Counted from the first letter of the stretch, positions 46,523-60,902 are shown. The stretch is DNA of 64,000 bases from Pseudoxanthobacter soli DSM 19599 (GCA_945898215.1 CAMDHY010000009.1:1-64000), one strand, 5' to 3'. Numbers and translations are program-made. The notes: generated from the letters alone by a model not told the origin.

Positions 46523-47380
46523 TCACGCCGCCTGCGGCACCGTTTCCTCGCAGAACCGGGCGATCGTCGCCGCGAGTTCGTCCGCCGCCGCGCCGGCGCC
46601 CTTGCGCACCAACAGGGCGAGTTCCGTCGCGGGCACGTCGGGCATGCCGTCGGCGCGGCCGAGCACGCGATGGCCGGCGCGGACCGCCCGCTCTTCGAGG
46701 AGCGCCACCCCGAGGCCGCCGGCGATCGCCACCTGGATGCCCATCAGGTTCGGGCTCTCGTAGGCGATGCGCCAGTCCCGCCCGGAACGCTCCAGAGCGT
46801 GGACCGCCCGCGTGCGGTAGACGCAGCCATGCGGGAAGGCGACGAGGGGCAGCGGATCGGAGGGCAGGGGATGGTCGGCACTGGCGATCCAGACGAGCCG
46901 CTCCGCCCAGACGGCGAGCGCCGGCCCGGCGCCGGGATCGCGCTTCGCCAGCACGACGTCGTACTCGTCGGCGTCCAGCCCCGCCACGAGGTCGACCGAC
47001 AGGGCACAGCGCACCGACAGCCGGCACCCCGGCCGGGCCCGCGAGAAGGCCGCCACCGCCTCCGTCAGCGGCTCCACGGCGAAGTCGTCCGGCACGCCGA
47101 GCCGCACCATTTCGAGGCGCGGCTCGCCGCCGACCGCGGCGCGCGCCTCGGCGGCGAGCGCCAGCAGCCGCCGGGCGTAGCCGATCAGCCGCTCGCCGTC
47201 CTCGGTGAGCCGCACGGCCCGCCCCTCGCGGCTGAACAGCGGCCGTCCCACCGTCTCCTCGAGGCGGCGGATCTGCTGGCTGACGGTGGACTGCGTCCGG
47301 TGCACGCGCTCGCCGGCCCGCGTGAAGCCACCGGAATCGGCGACGGAGACGAAGGAGCGCAGGAGATCGAGGTCCAGCAT
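46523..47380 (-). CDS. LysR family transcriptional regulator
   Basis: The 285-aa protein has the LysR N-terminal winged HTH (LDLLRSFVSVADSGGFTRAGERVHRTQSTVSQQIRRLEETVGRPLFSR) and a type 2 periplasmic-binding-like effector domain with the glycine-rich GLGVALLEERAV end. It is transcribed divergently from an EamA exporter gene, and an ATTG-N7-CAAT site with T-N11-A spacing lies between them. It probably controls the exporter in response to its substrate, which is inference. ATG 47380 starts at the HTH. Confidence 0.92.
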   Translation of the reverse strand: MLDLDLLRSFVSVADSGGFTRAGERVHRTQSTVSQQIRRLEETVGRPLFSREGRAVRLTEDGERLIGYARRLLALAAEARAAVGGEPRLEMVRLGVPDDFAVEPLTEAVAAFSRARPGCRLSVRCALSVDLVAGLDADEYDVVLAKRDPGAGPALAVWAERLVWIASADHPLPSDPLPLVAFPHGCVYRTRAVHALERSGRDWRIAYESPNLMGIQVAIAGGLGVALLEERAVRAGHRVLGRADGMPDVPATELALLVRKGAGAAADELAATIARFCEETVPQAA

Positions 47381-47422
47381 GCGGCACCTCCCATTTGAGA
47401 AGCCACTAGATTAGATCGGAAC

Positions 47423-47437
47423 ATTGAATTTCCCAAT
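47423..47437 (+). promoter_or_regulatory. LysR-type T-N11-A box between the regulator and EamA gene
   Basis: ATTG at 47423-47426 and CAAT at 47434-47437 are a perfect four-base dyad with seven bases between. It has the T-N11-A arrangement typical of LysR regulators and lies in an AT-richer patch in the divergent region. Single-copy, unverified. Confidence 0.4.
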
Positions 47438-47463
47438 AGGAGGCGAGCGGCCTAGCGTTCGGT

Positions 47464-48558
47464 ATGCTCGTTCCAGCGGCCTCCGAATCCTCGATCCTCG
47501 GCGTTCATGCCCTGTCGCTTATCCTGGACGCGGGTTCTGCCGCCGGCGCGTGCCGGCCGACGCTCCCGCCCTCCACTGCCTCGTGCCCTGCGGTGAATTC
47601 TGTGACGGTCTCAAGCCCCGCCTCGCGACCCACCACCGCCGCCCGCGGCCCCTCGCGTCTCGTCATGACGGGGCTCGTCGCGCTCTTCTGCGTGCTGTGG
47701 AGCTCGGCCTTCGCTGCCGCCAAGATCGCTCTCGTCGACTGTCCGCCGCTGACGCTGCTCACCGTCCGCTTCCTCGTCGCCGGGGCGCTGATGGTCGCCG
47801 TCGCCTGGGCGCTCGCCGGCCGGCCGCGGCTGACGCGGCGCGACATCGTCTCGCTCGCCATCCTCGGCGCCCTCAACAACGCCGTCTATCTGGGCTTGAG
47901 CTGGACCGGCCTCACCACCGTCACCTCGGCGTTCGCCGCCGTCATCATCAGCGCCGGCCCGCTGCTCGTCGCGGTGGTCGCCTGGCCGGTGCTCGGCGAG
48001 CGGCTGACGGTGGTGAAGGTCGTCGGCCTGCTGCTCGGCCTCGCCGGCGTGGCGCTGGTGCTGCGCTCGCGGCTGATGGGAAGCGCCGGCATCGGCGGCG
48101 AGGACCCGTTGGGCACCCTTTTGGTGGTGCTCGGCCTGTTCTCGCTCGTCGCCGGCACGCTCGCCTACAAGCGGCTGGCGCCGGGCGGCGGGCTGTGGGT
48201 CGGCAACGGGCTGCAGTGCCTGTTCGGCGGCCTGATGACGCTGCCCGCTGCGCTGCTCCTCGACGACTTCTCGACGGTGCGGCTGACGCCGGGGCTGATC
48301 GGCGGCTTTCTGTGGCTCGTGCTCGCCGTCTCGGTCGGCTGCTACGCGCTGTGGTTCTTCCTGCTCGGTCGCAGTTCGGCGACGAGCGCCAGCGCGCTGC
48401 AGTTCCTGACGCCGCCGCTCGGCCTCCTGTTCGGCTGGCTGATCCTCGCCGAGCCTGTGGTGCCCCTCGACCTCCTCGGCATCGTGCCGATCGCCGCCGG
48501 CATCTGGCTCGTCACCCGCGGCTGGCCGCGCCGCGCCGCGGTCAAGCCGCAGGCGTGA
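47464..48558 (+). CDS. DMT superfamily exporter (EamA domains)
   Basis: The protein has ten TM helices in two EamA repeats: VALFCVLWSSAFAAAKIALV in the first, NNAVYLGLSWTGLTTVTSAFAAVIISAGPLLVA in the middle, and the second repeat from LVVLGLFSLVAGTLAYKRL. EamA exporters remove amino acids and metabolites. The start is uncertain: ATG 47464 gives 364 aa, but the first 65 residues are not typical, and GTG 47593, GTG 47602 or ATG 47665 would begin closer to the first helix. None has a clear ribosome site. The divergent LysR gene and the shared operator-like site suggest substrate-responsive control. Confidence 0.85.
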   Translation: MLVPAASESSILGVHALSLILDAGSAAGACRPTLPPSTASCPAVNSVTVSSPASRPTTAARGPSRLVMTGLVALFCVLWSSAFAAAKIALVDCPPLTLLTVRFLVAGALMVAVAWALAGRPRLTRRDIVSLAILGALNNAVYLGLSWTGLTTVTSAFAAVIISAGPLLVAVVAWPVLGERLTVVKVVGLLLGLAGVALVLRSRLMGSAGIGGEDPLGTLLVVLGLFSLVAGTLAYKRLAPGGGLWVGNGLQCLFGGLMTLPAALLLDDFSTVRLTPGLIGGFLWLVLAVSVGCYALWFFLLGRSSATSASALQFLTPPLGLLFGWLILAEPVVPLDLLGIVPIAAGIWLVTRGWPRRAAVKPQA

Positions 48559-48586
48559 CGCCCCGCAAGGTTCCGCCGGGCAAGGC

Positions 48587-50017
<1,431 letters not shown>

Positions 50018-50040
50018 TCGTCCCGTGTCTTCTGAAAGCT

Positions 50041-50646
50041 TCAGGCGGCGCGCGCGAGCGGGGCGAGCCCAAGCTCCGCCTCGCACCGCGCGATCCAGTG
50101 CCGAACCGCCAGCCGGGCCGAAAGGTCGAAGCCGCCCTCCGGCGCGAGGCGGGTATAGGCGAGAAGCGCAATGTCGGCGACCGACATATGGTCGCCGACG
50201 AGCCATGTCCGGCCCGTCAGCGCCCGTTCCAGGAAGTCGATCGCCTTCTCGCCGCGCGCCACCTTTTCGGCGTCCCGCTCGGCGGCAGATCGGCCTAGAT
50301 AGGCCATGTGGTAGCGGCAGACGGCGACATAGGGCTCGTGGCTGTACTGCTCCCAGAACAGCAACTCGTCGACCTTCGCCTGCTCGTAGGCGTCCGCCGG
50401 CAGCAGCGCGCTGCCGCGGGCGAGGTAGCGGATGATGGCGTTCGACTGGGCGAGGGGGCGGCCGTCGTCGAGCACGACGACCGGCACCTGGCCGGCCGCG
50501 TTCATCACCAGGAAGGCCGAAGTCTGCGTCTCCCCCTTCGTCATGTCGACGTCGATCCACTCATAAGGAACGCCCAGCCGGTCGGCCGTGTAGGCGACCT
50601 TCAGGCAGTTTCCAGAGTTGCGGTCGCCAAAGACGCGCATCACCAT
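50041..50646 (-). CDS. Glutathione S-transferase family protein, between gltB and gltD
   Basis: The 201-aa protein has a thioredoxin-like N-terminal domain: [40 protein letters not shown], with NSGNC in the active-site loop, and the cis-Pro [25 protein letters not shown]. An all-helical GST C-terminal domain follows ([15 protein letters not shown]). Substrate is unknown. ATG 50646 is preferred over 50640 because of GGGAGG just upstream. It sits in the gltBD operon, 23 bases before gltD and 32 bases after gltB, an arrangement that is odd for a detoxification enzyme and could reflect use of glutamate or glutathione pools. Confidence 0.86.
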   Translation of the reverse strand: MVMRVFGDRNSGNCLKVAYTADRLGVPYEWIDVDMTKGETQTSAFLVMNAAGQVPVVVLDDGRPLAQSNAIIRYLARGSALLPADAYEQAKVDELLFWEQYSHEPYVAVCRYHMAYLGRSAAERDAEKVARGEKAIDFLERALTGRTWLVGDHMSVADIALLAYTRLAPEGGFDLSARLAVRHWIARCEAELGLAPLARAA

Positions 50647-50678
50647 CGCCACCTCCCTCGCACCCGTCCTGCGGCGGA

Positions 50679-55367
<4,689 letters not shown>

Positions 55368-55655
55368 CGCCGTCCTGCTCCTCTATAGAGCCGTTCCAAC
55401 CCCGGCGCCGCGCAAGGCGACGCCCCGTCTTCGTCTCGCTGCCCGCCCGTCGCGCCGGGGCGCAGAGCGGGCAGGCATCTTCCGGGCCAAGTCCGGCCCG
55501 GCCAGACCCGTCCGGTCTCGGTCAGTCCCGTCCCAACCCGTCCCGGTCCGCCGCGGGCTCGGACCCGATCCCGGCCGGGCCTGCGGACCGGGTTCTCGTC
55601 CAGCCGCAACCCGAGGTCGGACCCACCGGCCGTCCGCACCGGCGCGACCGCCCGA

Positions 55656-55683
55656 CCTATAGGCGACGTAGCCAACATCACAA
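55656..55683 (-). promoter_or_regulatory. Candidate promoter of the gltB operon
   Basis: On the minus strand TTGTGA (55678-55683) is followed after 16 bases by TATAGG (55656-55661), in an AT-richer patch of the long leader. It would leave a leader of about 280 bases before gltB. Confidence 0.3.
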
Positions 55684-55843
55684 AGACGGCAAGCCCATCC
55701 GTCGCTCGCAAGCCGGCGCCCCCGGCGCCGGAGCACCCGCCCACAAGCCGGCGCTCCGGCGCCGCAACGCCGATCAGGGCCCTCGCACCGAGAGCCGCCG
55801 GCCGCCCCGAGGGGCGAGCCGTCGGCTCGAATCCGTTCGTGTA

Positions 55844-55873
55844 CCTATGATAGGGCAGTCCTACTGACCTATC
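55844..55873. promoter_or_regulatory. Overlapping dyads downstream of the HupE-like gene
   Basis: ATAGG/CCTAT half-sites occur three times. CCTAT-G-ATAGG (55844-55854) is a perfect 11-base palindrome. It overlaps a longer dyad in which 55849-55859 pair with 55863-55873 (11 bp, one mismatch, three-base loop). Either an operator for the leftward gltB transcript or a hairpin ending the HupE operon is possible. No T-run is present. Confidence 0.4.
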
Positions 55874-55969
55874 CAGAGGGGAAATTGCCAGAACCCGCCC
55901 CGCCGCGCAAGGACGTTTCGGCGATTGCCGCCGCGACGACGGAAATGGGAGGGGGAGGGCCCCCCGCCC

Positions 55970-57112
55970 TTATCCGATCGGCAGGATCTCCACGTCGAGG
56001 GCGCGGCCGACGAACCAGGCCGTACCGATCGCGGCGATCATCACCGCGGCCACCGGCAGCGCGGCGCGGGCGTAGAGCGGGCGGTGGGCGAGGAGGAGAA
56101 GGCCGGGCAGCAGCACCGCGACGATGGCGAGCTGGCCGAGCTCGACGCCGATGTTGAAGGCGACGAGGGCGGTGACGAGGTTCGTCGCCGGCAGGTCGAG
56201 GTCGGCCAGCACGTTGGCGAAGCCGAAGCCGTGGATCAGGCCGAAGCCGAAGGCGAGCAGCCAGAGCCGACGGGTGACGAGCGGGAAGACGAGGTTCAGC
56301 GCCGCGAGCGTGATCGTCGCGGCGATCGCCGTCTCGATCAGCACCGGCGGCAGCCGCACGACGTCGAGGGCGGCGAGCGCCAGCGTCACCGAGTGTGCGA
56401 CCGTGAAGGCGGTGACGACCTTGCAGATCGCGATCAGCGCGTCGCGGCCGCTGCCGACCGCCACCCAACGACCGCCCCGCCGCTCGACCACCGCGCCGAG
56501 CATCAGCGTGATGACGAACAGGATGTGGTCGTAGCCGATCCAGATGTGATGGGCGCCGTGCACGACGAAGCCGAGGAACAGCTTGAAACCGTCGGTGCCG
56601 GCGGCGAGCAGCGTCGCCGTCCGCTCCGATGGCGTCAGCACCAGATTGCGGGTCGCGCCGTCCGTCGAGACGGTGGCGATCAGCCGATGCTGGGCGTCGA
56701 CGTCGAACAGCAGGTCGTAGCCGATCTCGACGTCCCCGCCGGACGCGCCGCCGGCGCAGTCGGCGCGGAACGGCAACACCAGATAGGGCTCGCCGCCGCG
56801 GGTCTCGGTCATCAGCGGCGCGGGCGCGAGCGCGCACGGCTCGCCCGGCGGGCCGAGCCGGAGGCCGGCGAGCACCGTCTCGGCGAGCGCCGCCTCGCGG
56901 CCGCGCACCTCGCCCCAGGTGATCGACCCGTCGGCGTCGGTGTCGAGGCTGAGGGCGGCATCGAGGTCGCGCACCGCGAGCGAAACGGTGCCGTCGATCG
57001 CGTCCCCGGTCGTCGTGACGGTGAGGAACCCGTAGCTCTGGGTGTGCGCCGCGGCGGGGGCGGCGGCGAGCGGCGCCAGCAGCGCCAGAACAGCGAGAAG
57101 GATGCGGTTCAC
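55970..57112 (-). CDS. HupE/UreJ-2 family membrane protein with a periplasmic EF-hand
   Basis: The 380-aa protein has a signal peptide (residues 1-22, cleaved at AAAAH) and a periplasmic domain of about 150 residues. Six or so TM helices follow, with the family motifs HGAHHIWIGYDHILF and FGFGLIHGFGFANVL, whose His/Asp residues sit in the membrane. This is the HupE/UreJ-2 group, often described as hydrogenase or urease accessory metal transporters; no hydrogenase or urease gene is near. The periplasmic domain holds a canonical EF-hand loop, DTDADGSITWGE (residues 57-68), so calcium binding is likely. It overlaps the TPR gene by four bases (ATGA). Confidence 0.8.
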   Translation of the reverse strand: MNRILLAVLALLAPLAAAPAAAHTQSYGFLTVTTTGDAIDGTVSLAVRDLDAALSLDTDADGSITWGEVRGREAALAETVLAGLRLGPPGEPCALAPAPLMTETRGGEPYLVLPFRADCAGGASGGDVEIGYDLLFDVDAQHRLIATVSTDGATRNLVLTPSERTATLLAAGTDGFKLFLGFVVHGAHHIWIGYDHILFVITLMLGAVVERRGGRWVAVGSGRDALIAICKVVTAFTVAHSVTLALAALDVVRLPPVLIETAIAATITLAALNLVFPLVTRRLWLLAFGFGLIHGFGFANVLADLDLPATNLVTALVAFNIGVELGQLAIVAVLLPGLLLLAHRPLYARAALPVAAVMIAAIGTAWFVGRALDVEILPIG

Positions 57113-58323
57113 GGCGTTTCTCCCTCGATCCGGGCGACGAGCGGCAGCACGCGGCGGTCCGCGAGGCCGGTGGACGTGACGAAGGCGAGGACGGGTGCGG
57201 CGGCCTCTGGCCGGTCGGCTGCGACGGCGGCGGCGAGCACCAGGCGGGCGTCGACCTGCTCCCGCTGCACCGCCCAGTTGTCGAGGGCGAGCGCCAGCGC
57301 GCCGGCGGCGTCGTCCATCACGTCGAGGCGGAAGCGCGCCTCCTCGCGCCGGTGCACGCTGACCCCGGCGGCGTTAGCGGCGGCGAACCGCTCGTCGAGG
57401 AGTAGAGCCCAGCCGTCGAGGCGCGGATCGCTGGTGCGCTTCGCCGCCACTGCGCGGACGAGCAGGAGCGGGTCGGCGTCGCCGGCGTTCGCGAGCAGCG
57501 CCAGGGCCTCTGCCGGCCGGCCTGTGGCGACGAGGTGCTCGGCGTGGGCGGCGAGCACCGGCACGTCGGCGCCGCCTTCGGAGGCGGCGGCGAACAGGGC
57601 ATCGGCCTCGTCGTCGCGGCCGAGCCCGGCCGCGAGGTCGGCGAGCACGGCGAGCGCGAAGCGGCGCGTCGCCGGGGCGGCGGCGTCGTCGAAGGCGAGC
57701 GCCCGCTCGAGGTGGGCGAAGCCTTCGGTGCCGCGTCCCGTGAGCGCCGCCGCCCGGGCGAGGCAGGCGGCGGCCGGCAGCGGGCCGGCGGTGGGCGGGA
57801 TCATCCGGCAATCGGCCTCGGCCGCCGCCGCCTCGCCCTGCACCATGCGGACGAAGGCGCGCGTCATCCGCGCCTGGCCGTCGCGCGGGGTCTCGGCGAG
57901 GATGGCGTCGAGGTCGGCGACGGCGCCGGCGAAATCGTGCCGCGCCTGGCGGATGACGGCGCGCAGCACGCGCACCTCCCGCGGCGGCGCCGGCTCGGCC
58001 CACCACGGCGACAGCATCGCCTCGGCACGGCCATAGAGACGTGGGTCGGAGAGGGTGCGGCCGGCCTCGATCGCCGCGCGGGCGTCGGCGACGGCACCGG
58101 TGAGGTCGTTCGGTCGGCGCGGCGTCGCGGAAACGGCGGCGACCCGGCCGGGCGGTACGGTGGCGAGCACGAGGGCGTCGTCGTCGGGGCGGACGGGCTC
58201 GGCGGTCGCCGGCACCGCGCCGGTCAGGGCGACGAGCGAAACGGTGAGCGCGGCGGCGGTGAGGACGGCGGCGCGGGCGCAGCATCGCTGCGAAAATCGA
58301 CGGTGGTCTGATCGGCGGGTCAT
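57109..58323 (-). CDS. Exported TPR-repeat protein of the DUF4331/HupE module
   Basis: The 404-aa protein starts with a signal peptide with a two-Arg/His start (MTRRSDHRRFSQRCC...LTGAVPATA). It continues with helical repeats of TPR type (RAVIRQARHDFAGAVADLDAILAETP, FAHLERALAFDDAAAPATRRFALAVLADLAAGL). Function is unknown; a role as scaffold between DUF4331 and the HupE-like membrane protein is inferred from synteny. ATG 58323 has GGGGAG 9 bases upstream. The same frame is open all the way into the DUF4331 gene because that gene carries a frameshift. Confidence 0.72.
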   Translation of the reverse strand: MTRRSDHRRFSQRCCARAAVLTAAALTVSLVALTGAVPATAEPVRPDDDALVLATVPPGRVAAVSATPRRPNDLTGAVADARAAIEAGRTLSDPRLYGRAEAMLSPWWAEPAPPREVRVLRAVIRQARHDFAGAVADLDAILAETPRDGQARMTRAFVRMVQGEAAAAEADCRMIPPTAGPLPAAACLARAAALTGRGTEGFAHLERALAFDDAAAPATRRFALAVLADLAAGLGRDDEADALFAAASEGGADVPVLAAHAEHLVATGRPAEALALLANAGDADPLLLVRAVAAKRTSDPRLDGWALLLDERFAAANAAGVSVHRREEARFRLDVMDDAAGALALALDNWAVQREQVDARLVLAAAVAADRPEAAAPVLAFVTSTGLADRRVLPLVARIEGETP

Positions 58324-58393
58324 CTCGGTTGCTCCCCTCTGGCAACAGGTGAAGGCGAGGCGGGCGGCGCGAGGCCGCCCGCCGCTTTGCGCG

Positions 58394-59811
58394 TCAGTCG
58401 AGGCTGCCGGCCGGATGGCTGTGCACCCGTCCGTTCTGCGGCGTCGCGGCGTAGGGGAAGACGGTGTTGTAGGTGATGTCGTTCTGCGACACCCGGTCGA
58501 CGTCGACCTGCGAGAAGTCCGGCCCTGGACCGGCGATGCCGAGGGCGATGATGCCGATGTCGAGGACGTCGTCGCCGAAGCGGCGCCCGTTCGGCCAGCC
58601 GCCGGGGATGGTCCCGCCGTTGTCGAACGGATCCTGGACGGTGCTCTGCAGCGTGTCGCCGCCGAACCCCCGAGACGGTTGAAGCCGTCCTGGCCGGCGA
58701 GCCGCGCCGGGCCGGTGGTGAGGTCGACGCGGATGAGATCGGGGATGAAGATCGCCTCGATCAGGCCCGGGATGATCGGCGTGGCGCCGAGCAGCGCCGA
58801 CAGCTCAGGCTTGCGCGCGTACTTGGCGAAACGGGTCTTGTCGACCGTCGGCGGCGTCGCGTTGTAGCGGTCCTTGTCGCGCACCGCGACGAAGGCCTCG
58901 TTGAACAGCGGGTTGCCCTGGCGGCCGACCTGCACGCGCTTGCCGTCGATCTGGCGCGACGTCGTCGCATAGACGCCGGCGATCTTGGCGCCGCCGAGTT
59001 CCTCGAACGGGATCTCCAGCACGATGGTGTGGACGTTGAAGCCGGCCTGGCTGTCGAACGGCTTCGACGGCGTGTCGCGGTCGGCCCCGAAGGTGAAGTC
59101 GAGGTCGAAGATCGACTGGATGTCGGCATAGAAGGCGTCGTCGCGCTGGCCGGCGAAGACGCGGTAGCCGCCCTTCAGGCTGGCGATCGCCTGGCGGGTG
59201 TAGGGATCGAGGCCGGAGGGGCTCGTGGCGCCCGGCAGGGCCGGGCGGTCGCCGTCGCCGTCGATGTTGTAGAACGGCGTGACGCGGCCCTGGTTGTTGG
59301 GCGGGGCGATGCCGGTGCCGAGCACCGTGCGCTTGCCGCCGCGGTCGATGCGGGTGACGGTGTAGGTCTGGCGCAGGTTCTGGTTGGCGGCGAAAGCACC
59401 CTTCCCACCCGGCGTCAGCACGCCGAGATAGGTCTGCAGGATCGTCTTGTCGGTCTGGTACTCGACCTCGAAATCGAAGGCGTAGGTGATGTCGGGGATG
59501 CCGCTCGCCGCCGCGCCGCGGCCGAGGGCGACGTGCAGCTCGTAGTCGACCGCCGGGTCGAAGCGGTAGTTGTTGGGGCCGATGCCGGGCTCCTCGAACG
59601 GATAGACCGACATGCCGATCGTCAGATAGTCGTCCGCCGGCGCATTCGGCCGGCGGCTGACGAAGGCATAGACGTCGGTGATGTTGGCGGGATCGTCGAA
59701 GGAGATCAGCGGCGCGTCCATGTGGCTCGACGCCATGACGCGGGCGGCCGGCGCCGCCACCATCAGAGCGGCGACGGCGACCGTCGCCCCGAACAGGCAT
59801 TTGGTGATCAT
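58394..59811 (-). pseudogene. DUF4331 family secreted protein, one-base frameshift
   Basis: The N-terminal part is unmistakable DUF4331: signal peptide (to ARVMA), then SHMDAPLISFDDPANITDVYAFV, GMSVYPFEEPGIGPNNYRF, and the conserved middle up to AGQDGFNRLGG. At the C5 run 58668-58672 (G5 on the coding strand) the frame breaks. One base later it continues in another frame as FGGDTLQSTVQDPFDN, GWPNGRRFGDDVL and a typical QNGRVHSHPAGSLD end with stop at 58394. Restored length is about 472 aa. A homopolymer deletion is the simplest cause, whether a true mutation or a sequencing error. Function of the family is unknown. It heads the module with the TPR and HupE-like genes. Confidence 0.8.
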
Positions 59812-59823
59812 TGTCCACCCCTT

Positions 59824-59841
59824 TCGCGGGGATCCCCGCGA
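59824..59841. promoter_or_regulatory. Perfect 18-bp palindrome at the DUF4331 start
   Basis: TCGCGGGGATCCCCGCGA is self-complementary over all 18 bases and lies 13-30 bases upstream of the DUF4331 start codon, next to its ribosome site. It could be an operator or an RNA hairpin limiting initiation. A further 8-bp inverted pair (59879-59886 and 59934-59941) lies upstream. Confidence 0.5.
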
Positions 59842-59959
59842 CGATGTCCGGGCGAGCCGGCCAATCCCGGCTGCGCCGGCGTGAAGTTGCCCTCACGAGG
59901 CGGATATCCACGGGGAGGGGTGGCGGATGCAGGCTTCACGCGATCGTGTTCGCAACCCT

Positions 59960-60751
59960 TCAGTGCCCGCCGGGCGGCAGACAGAGGAGGGCTCGGTAGG
60001 CGCAGAGGTCGTCGACGAGCTGCTTCTCGTCGGTGAGGATGGCGGTCGTTTCCGCCGCGCCGAGCATCTGGATGACGTAGCTCTGCTCGGCGTTGCCTTG
60101 GCGGTCGATGAACGGGAACTTGAGGTTCGCGTGGTCGGCGAGGTCGGGCTTCGCGCCGATGTCGGCATTGGTGACGCTGGGCGCGTAGATCATCACGTGC
60201 GGCATCGCCATCGTGCGCACCGCCATGTCCGGCGGCCCTACCGTCCGGAACACCGGCGCCACCATGTATGACACGCCCGTCTTTCCCGGCACCGTGTAGG
60301 TGCCGTCGGCCCAGCGCCCGGCGATCTCTGCCTTTAGCGCCTCGCCGCCGAGGCCCCGCGCGCGCAGCTCCGCCGCATCCATGATCACGGTCAGATAGGT
60401 GCGTCTGCCGGCGGCGTCGTAGCAGAGCGGGATGTAGATATCGTCGCGGTCGTCGGCCATCTCCCAGACGGTGCGCTGCACGAGGCAGGCGACGCCGCTC
60501 GAGCCCTGCCGCGCCAGCCGGAAGCCGGTGCCGGGGTCGAGCAGGAAGACGGTGGCGTCGTCGCGCAGCGCCGGCGGGGCGGCGCTGAGGGCGAGGCGGA
60601 ACTCGAGGTCCGCCGGCATCGCCTCGATCACGGTACCGGCAGCGAACGCCGGCGCAGTGGCGAGGGCGAGTGCAACCAGGGTGGCGGCCGCGGCGGCCCG
60701 GGGCGCCGTGTAGCGCCCTCCATTTGAGTTAGGCACTGCGATGTCCTCCAT
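59960..60751 (-). CDS. Secreted protein of unknown function upstream of the DUF4331 gene
   Basis: The 263-aa product has a signal peptide (AAAAATLVALALATAPAFA at about residues 18-37) and a mature domain with EMADDRDDIYIPLCYDAAGRRTYLTVIMDAA, VPGKTGVSYMVAPVFRTVG and a C-terminal pair of Cys (DDLCAYRALLCLPPGGH). No family is recognised. It is on the same strand as DUF4331, 148 bases upstream, so it could belong to the same regulon. ATG 60751 is chosen. A longer start at 60874 would put an Arg/Ser-rich stretch before the signal peptide. Confidence 0.65.
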   Translation of the reverse strand: MEDIAVPNSNGGRYTAPRAAAAATLVALALATAPAFAAGTVIEAMPADLEFRLALSAAPPALRDDATVFLLDPGTGFRLARQGSSGVACLVQRTVWEMADDRDDIYIPLCYDAAGRRTYLTVIMDAAELRARGLGGEALKAEIAGRWADGTYTVPGKTGVSYMVAPVFRTVGPPDMAVRTMAMPHVMIYAPSVTNADIGAKPDLADHANLKFPFIDRQGNAEQSYVIQMLGAAETTAILTDEKQLVDDLCAYRALLCLPPGGH

Positions 60752-60902
60752 GCAGACGCGGTCCGGCCGTGCCCGCGCCCAGGCGGGCGCCGGCTCAGCG
60801 GGTGCGTAGGGTCGGTCACTGAAGTCGTCTGTCGGCGAGGCGGATGCTGCCCGTCGCCGCGGCAGCGGGCTCACTCGCCGTGTGACTTGCCGGGTGATTG
60901 TC

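Larger units (their letters stand above)
55368..55969. other. Intergenic region between gltB and the HupE-like gene
   Basis: This 602-base stretch has no convincing gene; its frames are Arg/Pro/Gly-rich shadows. It contains GC-rich low-complexity DNA with repeated CCCGTCC and CCGGCGCC units (about 55480-55560 and 55710-55765), a candidate gltB promoter (55656-55683) and an overlapping dyad at 55844-55873. Confidence 0.45.

Noticed and set aside
55970-57112. Calling the HupE-like protein a nickel transporter for hydrogenase or urease
   Set aside because: No hydrogenase, urease or nickel gene is in the window, and the UreJ-2 subgroup with a large periplasmic domain has no proven metal substrate.
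57109-59811. A genuine 900-aa fusion of DUF4331 and TPR domains
   Set aside because: About 100 codons in the middle are Arg/Ser/Thr-rich and unlike DUF4331, while another frame carries the expected C-terminus. The TPR gene also has its own ribosome site and signal peptide.
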